Of a DNA stretch of 64,000 nt, positions 59,131-64,000 are shown piece by piece (position 1 is the first letter of the stretch; each line of letters opens with the position of its first letter). The stretch is from Trachythela sp. YZ-2020 (taxonomy: Eukaryota; Cnidaria; Anthozoa; Malacalcyonacea; Clavulariidae): assembly GCA_016169945.1 (NCBI GenBank), contig JADLSH010000387.1, positions 3,501,001-3,565,000 on the forward strand, read 5' to 3'. Made by a program: the position numbers and the translations under genes. The notes beneath the pieces are model-generated. The model worked only from the letters and a program-made list of their open reading frames with translations, had not been told where the DNA came from and made no database searches.

Positions 59131-62100
59131 TCAGTGACTTGAGGACTTTGGCAGAACATATATCTGTACAGGTGAACACAGCTCGACATAACCATCTTGT
59201 AAATTGTTTGCACTATTCTTAATCTGTTTGACAATTTTCTTGTGGCTTTTCTCAGCTGATGTTGTTTCCAAAACGGATGTAATAAAGTCTACTACTTCTT
59301 GTTCGTTGATATCTGGTGCATATTTTAACACCAGCGACACATCTACGTAGCAAGGATCTAGAGTGAAAATTAATTAAATATTGAGATATACGAACTGAGT
59401 AATAACGGTGGTTCTTGCAATTTGACTGGCTCAAAATAGTGCGATTAACTCCCAAATGGCACAATTTTGAGCTTTAATCGCATCATTTTTTAACTAATCA
59501 TATATTGTGCTGCCCTTAGCCAACCAATCCGATCGAGTTATAGAATTTAACGAGCCAATCAAGTTTAATTAAGAAAAATGTGGCCTGGCAAATGAGCAAA
59601 TCAGTCATGTCAAATCATCATCATCGGATTTAGACTGCATTACTGCACAATATTTTTTTGCTTAAAAACATAATAATTATATAGTATATAGGCCAGCCAA
59701 ACTTTACTTCTACTTCATAACAACTGCACATTTGTTGAACAACTATTTTTTTTAGAAACAGCAACATGATAACAGCATCCCTAGCTTTTGTCCACTTTCT
59801 TCGTATTTCTAACCCGTAATTCATCAATCACTTTGACTTCAACTTTAATGTGCTCAATTAAGAAGTGCATATTGTGAATTTCAAACACAGATAAAGTGTA
59901 TACTAGGAGTATATGTCAAAAATATTTCAGAAATCAAGGCGAAAGAAAGGAAGACATCAAAATAAATTCGAAATTCTCAAAAAATTATATGTATATAGTG
60001 TTGGCACAAAGACCATAAAACAGACCTACTCTGTTTAACATAGAGCATGTTCCTGCTATCAAGTGCAAAAAAGGCCGCGTACGAACGAGAGAGGTATGTC
60101 TTAGAAGATACAATTTTTTAGTGGAATTTATTCATATTTGAGCCTTTGAGGGTGACCTAAACCTTTTGCACTGTGCTGTAACACTAAACCTACCTGACCA
60201 AGTTGAATGAGAGAATATCACTTTTGTTATGAGTCGATGTTTCATCTTTGACAAATGGCGAAAATCAGCTGGTTTTGGCTTGAACAATTGTCTCGTAAAA
60301 TCTGGGAAAACCACCTGAAACGGGATGATGCACTAGTTATAAGGCGCAGGTCAACAGATCGATGGATTTCTTTCAGCCCAGGAGTACTGTACTTCAAGAA
60401 TAGTTCGTATACGAAGGCTGGTTTACACTATCGAAGTTTCTGTGACCAAAGTGGCATCATCTTGCATAATCAAAGTGTTTGTGTTAAGCTGTAACATTAG
60501 CTGTAATGTACAATTACTTAATTTAATCTGTGACGCATGTATTGGAGTCTGAAGTCAGATATATAGAGGTTAAAAAGAGTGTATAATCACTAGTGCATTG
60601 TAGTATTAATAACAGTTTGGAGTACAACGTGGTGTATACGTATTTTATAAGGACCTGCACTAACGAGGCTAACATTTGCAAGAAATTCCAGTGAGAATTG
60701 ATATGGAGACTAAGATAATCATGGCACATATCACATGTAAGGGCTTGTTCATATAAGCCCTGTTGGAGTTATTTCTATGTTCTTATTATGGCACCCTCGA
60801 AATATGTTTTGTTGAGATGTGTGTTGTATTACTAAACGTTGAAGGGTTTTTGTAGATGGAAATTTCAAGCGAAAATGATTTTTACATACATACTGTATTT
60901 TAGACCTAACCAGGAGAAGTTGCGAAAAATGCAATTATAGGCCCTCTGGTAGGAATCGGACCTGCGGTCCTGCGATTCCGGTGCAGCGAGTCAAGTTGCC
61001 CAGAGCTAACCACATGTTCATGTATATAATTATATACTAGGGTGATGCCAGTGTGTGCATTGTATAAGGGTAAATATTCTTAATTATGAGCATCTCGCTC
61101 GACCTAATCAGGGGCAGTTGCAAAAAAAAATGCAACTACAGGCCCTCTGGCTGCAGGTGGACTTATAATTCGTGTATGCTTAGAATAATAGACGGTTATG
61201 TCTAATTTTCCTGTTTATATTTACCAGCTACACCGCTAAACACCGAGATAGGTAAAGATCGACAAAAATATCCACGCTGGTTCAAGCGGAATACAGCGTG
61301 TATGTGGTGAATTTTATCCCACTTTGAGATCTCACTTACCCGGGTTGGCTTCCCTTTCATATATGAACACACAATTAGTTTGATTTCTATCATCAAGGAC
61401 ATACAGCACAGATCTTACCTATAGATGAGTGTTCTGGCACATATGAATATGTCCTAAGTATAACTTACTTGTATATACACTTGTGATGTACACGTAACGT
61501 TCGTGATATCCGCATCAACGTCAACACCAAGTGTTAGTCCGGCAGTAAAACGCAAAGGATTATCAGATCCTCCTTGAGGCTCGTTGATCACCGCACTAGC
61601 CTGACGTAATTGATTCTCTAGCACAAGTGGAAGAGGCTGGTAACTGCTAACCAGAGACTGTAGATGGTCGACAATTACGAAAGGCTTGGTTATATTGCAC
61701 TCGACAAAGTCTTGGAATAAGCCAAGTGTCCGAATAAGGGATTCTTGATTCCGCTCGCCAGAGTAATGTAGTTTATTTTGCGACCGTATTCGTGCGAGAA
61801 GTTGTTCCCAAACACTGACTGCGACGCTGTTACTCTGAAGCGCTTTGGAGTTGTTTCTATGCAGGTAGATAATGAGCAGACTGTGGGCTAACAGCCTTAT
61901 CTCTCTGATCATTTCACGTTGTTCCGAGTCCAGACCTACGAACAAAGTATCCATTTTGTAAGACAACACGATCAGCTCTTCCACCATGTCCGGAGTAAGG
62001 CTACCGCAATTACAACACAATACCGACGGACTGTTCCAAAACTGGTCAGTCTGAACTTCGAGGATGCAAATTTGTGTCTTGAGGTACATCAAGGCACAGT

Positions 62101-63780
62101 TTGCGGTGGCTGAGAATCTTGACTTTACCTTCGCTAGATGTTCAAGATCCTTAACGACATTCTTCAGGCTTGTCTTCTGTAAATTTTTATCAGAGTTGGA
62201 TAAAGCCTTAACTGCTATTGATAATGTTCTGCGCAAGAATGTTTCAGGCAGCTCTAAATCTGAAAACAAAACGAGAAATTTATGCACTTGTTAGTATGCT
62301 TATGTTGTTAGTATGCTTATGTTGTTAGTATGCTTTATGCACTTCAGAAAGTAATGCACATCTTGTTGTTACTTTGGTATAGTTTGCTTTCCTTAGTTTT
62401 AGTTTGTTTTGTTTTGTTTTGTTTTGTTTTGTTTTGTTTTGTTTTGTTTTGTTTTGTTTTGTTTTGTTTTGTTTTGTTTTGTTTTGTTTTGTTTTGTTTT
62501 GTTTTGTTTTGTTTTGTTATGTTTCGTGTAACTTTAACACTTGTTTATACCCAATTCACAACTTTGGATAACGTACATGCCTAGTTACTATTGTTCTAGT
62601 TTGCGAATACATAGAATACAACAATCGTAACTAAGCATTAGAATGATCTACATGAGTGAAGAATAGCTCTTATACATAATTCTAATGCTTATAGTTACCT
62701 TTGTTCTATTCTATGTTTTTGCAAACTAGATCTTATCCAAAGTTGTGAATTGGATAAACATACCCACGTGCTGTCCACTTAATGCGCATGCGTGCTTCGA
62801 CGTGTCGTCTAACGGAATCTCTGGCAATAACTCTGGGTATTGATCACGCAAGTAAGGGTAATGTCTTCGTGTGTGCGAAGGAAGGATAGGTACAATTGTA
62901 GAACTATTCAGTGCAGCATTAAGTACAATCACGACCATTCCTACATAGGCAGGATCATCCACATCTGGCTCGGAAGTGGCGAAGAACGGATGAGTAGATA
63001 ACAGTTCTGGAACAAGAGACACTGCGAGATTCTGATGTTGATTTCCCAAGTGTTTTAAACAGCTTTAATAAAAGAAAATTGGGGTTAAATAGAACATGTC
63101 GAACAATCGCGACAATCCTACAACAACGTGTATATTGTAGCCTTTTTTGCATTGATGAAGATACTAGCTTATTGATTGACGGCTTTAAACAACTTTAATA
63201 AAATACGATTGACGTTAAATAAAAGCATGTGGAACAAGCAATCGCGACAATCCTACAATAACGTGTAAATTGTAGCCTTTTTTGCAATTATGAAGATACT
63301 AGCTTATTGATTGAAGCCTTGCCAAAGGCACAATTAAATTATTATTAAATATATAAATATTATAGATCTTTAAATCGTGTAGTGCCACAAGCGGTTAGCG
63401 TTTTCAGTTCAAAAAGGAACACAAAAACCTTACTTCCATATGGACTTTTTATCCTGTGGATATTTCGTCAAATTTCCAAGCAAGGCATATATGGCAGCGT
63501 GAAGACAAGCGCGGGTCGACAGTTGACAATGAGACAGAAGTTCACGCACAGCATCTCTGATCTCCCACGAGGAATCCTCCAATACACCTAGAATTGTCTC
63601 CAGTTGATCTTCCCTCAGCACAACATGTCGGCTGATCTTCCTCAGACTATGAATGGCATTCAAACGAACACTTTCGATCTCGTCGTTAAACATATCGACG
63701 AGAAAATCAAGAGATAGGTGTGCAAATTCGGGATGTTGGTCAGCAAGTTCACACAGAGAGTCCACCGCAGCTGAGCGAAC
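59131..63780 (-). CDS. INTS4: Integrator complex subunit 4, C-terminal part (gene runs off the window)
   Basis: Scaffold subunit of Integrator that, with INTS9 and INTS11, forms the cleavage module acting on snRNA and other nascent transcripts in the nucleus. Five exons with consistent phases: 63780-63434, 63062-62764, 62259-61469, 60314-60194, 59357-59131; 594 residues and a TGA. The first has the HEAT repeats (VDMFNDEIESVRLNAIHSLR, LREDQLETILGVLEDSS, NLTKYPQDK). Exon 2 has LVPELLSTHPFF and DDPAYVGM. Exon 3 has DNPLRFTAGL, and exon 4 has KPKPADF and HRLITKV. These are hallmark INTS4 stretches. Human INTS4 is 963 residues, so about 370 N-terminal residues lie beyond 64000. No disabling change seen. 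Confidence 0.95.
60895..61160 (-). mobile_element. SINE copies in INTS4 intron
   Basis: 60903-61010 is an inverted copy of the tRNA-like SINE head and tail start (ggtagg...cctgcgattccggtgcagcg). 61098-61160 is a second, shorter inverted piece (aatcaggggcagttgc, ggccctctggctgcagg). Confidence 0.75.
62400..62518 (+). repeat. (TTTTG)n microsatellite
   Basis: About 23 uninterrupted GTTTT units in the INTS4 intron between exons 2 and 3. Overlapping Phe/Val/Leu/Cys ORFs are artefacts. Confidence 0.95.
62550..62757. mobile_element. Foldback MITE abutting an INTS4 exon
   Basis: ccaattcacaactttggata near 62552 is inverted at 62736-62755. The arms pair through gttactattgttctagtttgc and agcattagaatgatct to a short centre. 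The right end lies 7 bp from the exon ending at 62764, so the donor region is next to it. The agcattagaatgatctacg piece also occurs at 53860. Confidence 0.75.
63060..63317 (+). repeat. Tandem duplication of about 130 bp covering an INTS4 splice acceptor
   Basis: 63060-63182 and 63183-63317 are similar throughout: acaatcctacaa, gtagccttttttgca, gaagatactagcttattgattga. The first unit includes the acceptor (AG at 63064-63063) of the exon starting 63062. The second carries a matching ttattaaag in the same relative place near 63196. Confidence 0.8.
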
Positions 63781-64000
63781 CTAATAATGGTGACAAAAGA
63801 TGTTTGATCAGAGTTAGCACTATAATAATACTATATATACGTACTAAGCTACCTAGAATGTGGTGAGTGCTGCTTGTTGTTTGATAGGTACGTCGTTTTC
63901 ACATAATGTTGAAACCTAAGCATAGACCTCCTCTGCTTCTTTAACAGATTTTCCATTTCAGATCACATGATGTTTACATCTTGTTATTACTCCGCATTGT
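63781..64000. other. INTS4 intron, no further exon seen
   Basis: No convincing upstream exon lies within the last 220 bp. Confidence 0.45.

Noticed and set aside
62330..62584. Phe/Val/Leu/Cys-rich membrane protein
   Set aside because: Direct translation of the (TTTTG)n repeat.

Overview
The window is eukaryotic nuclear DNA, AT-rich, with split genes, GT/AG introns and a very high load of transposable elements. An early-branching metazoan, most likely a cnidarian (anthozoan), fits best. The reasons are a secreted protein that I recognise as resembling coral skeletal-matrix proteins, a guanylate-binding protein, Integrator subunit 4, and a transposon mix (Penelope-like, jockey/CR1-like, hAT, PIF, integrase-type DNA elements, tRNA-derived SINEs). 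The species call is inference; I could not run a search.

Layout. 0.2-2.6 kb is a large palindromic element with three smaller elements nested in it. 3.5-9.9 kb is a guanylate-binding protein gene on the minus strand; ten exons were mapped with consistent phases and the 3' end was not found. 10.08-14.33 kb is a DNA transposon with about 315-bp terminal inverted repeats and a 6-bp target duplication. It carries a broken integrase-type transposase on plus and, converging on it from the other end, a broken alpha-kinase gene on minus. 15.16-20.30 kb is a second long inverted-repeat element with a hAT MITE inside one end. 21.4-25.9 kb holds pieces of non-LTR retrotransposons. 26.4-28.0 kb is an intronless, frameshifted Ig-like plus kinase pseudogene.

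30.85-32.30 kb has two exons of an SH2-domain gene. 32.4-38.1 kb is a cluster of retroelements: a Penelope-like element with a PIF MITE in it, an almost complete non-LTR reverse transcriptase, and a second Penelope-like 5' part. 39.3-39.8 kb has two possible exons of an unknown gene. 40.4-40.8 kb has an ORF with a 2A-like motif next to a minisatellite. 44.0-44.6 kb is a mariner/IS630-like transposase remnant. 45.99-47.57 kb is the 3' end of a probable receptor whose tail has five near-identical 40-residue repeats, each with a tyrosine. 48.0-55.1 kb is a complete six-exon gene (minus) for a secreted protein of about 690 residues. 56.3-58.4 kb is retroelement debris with a SINE. 59.1-63.8 kb is the C-terminal part of INTS4 (minus, five exons, gene continues beyond the window).

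Host genes that look intact are GBP, the secreted matrix-like protein, INTS4, and probably the tyrosine-repeat protein and the SH2 gene. There is no operon structure. The most unusual item is the transposon with the alpha-kinase cargo. Next come hammerhead-ribozyme-like motifs in Penelope-related sequence and insertions whose empty sites are preserved elsewhere in the same window.
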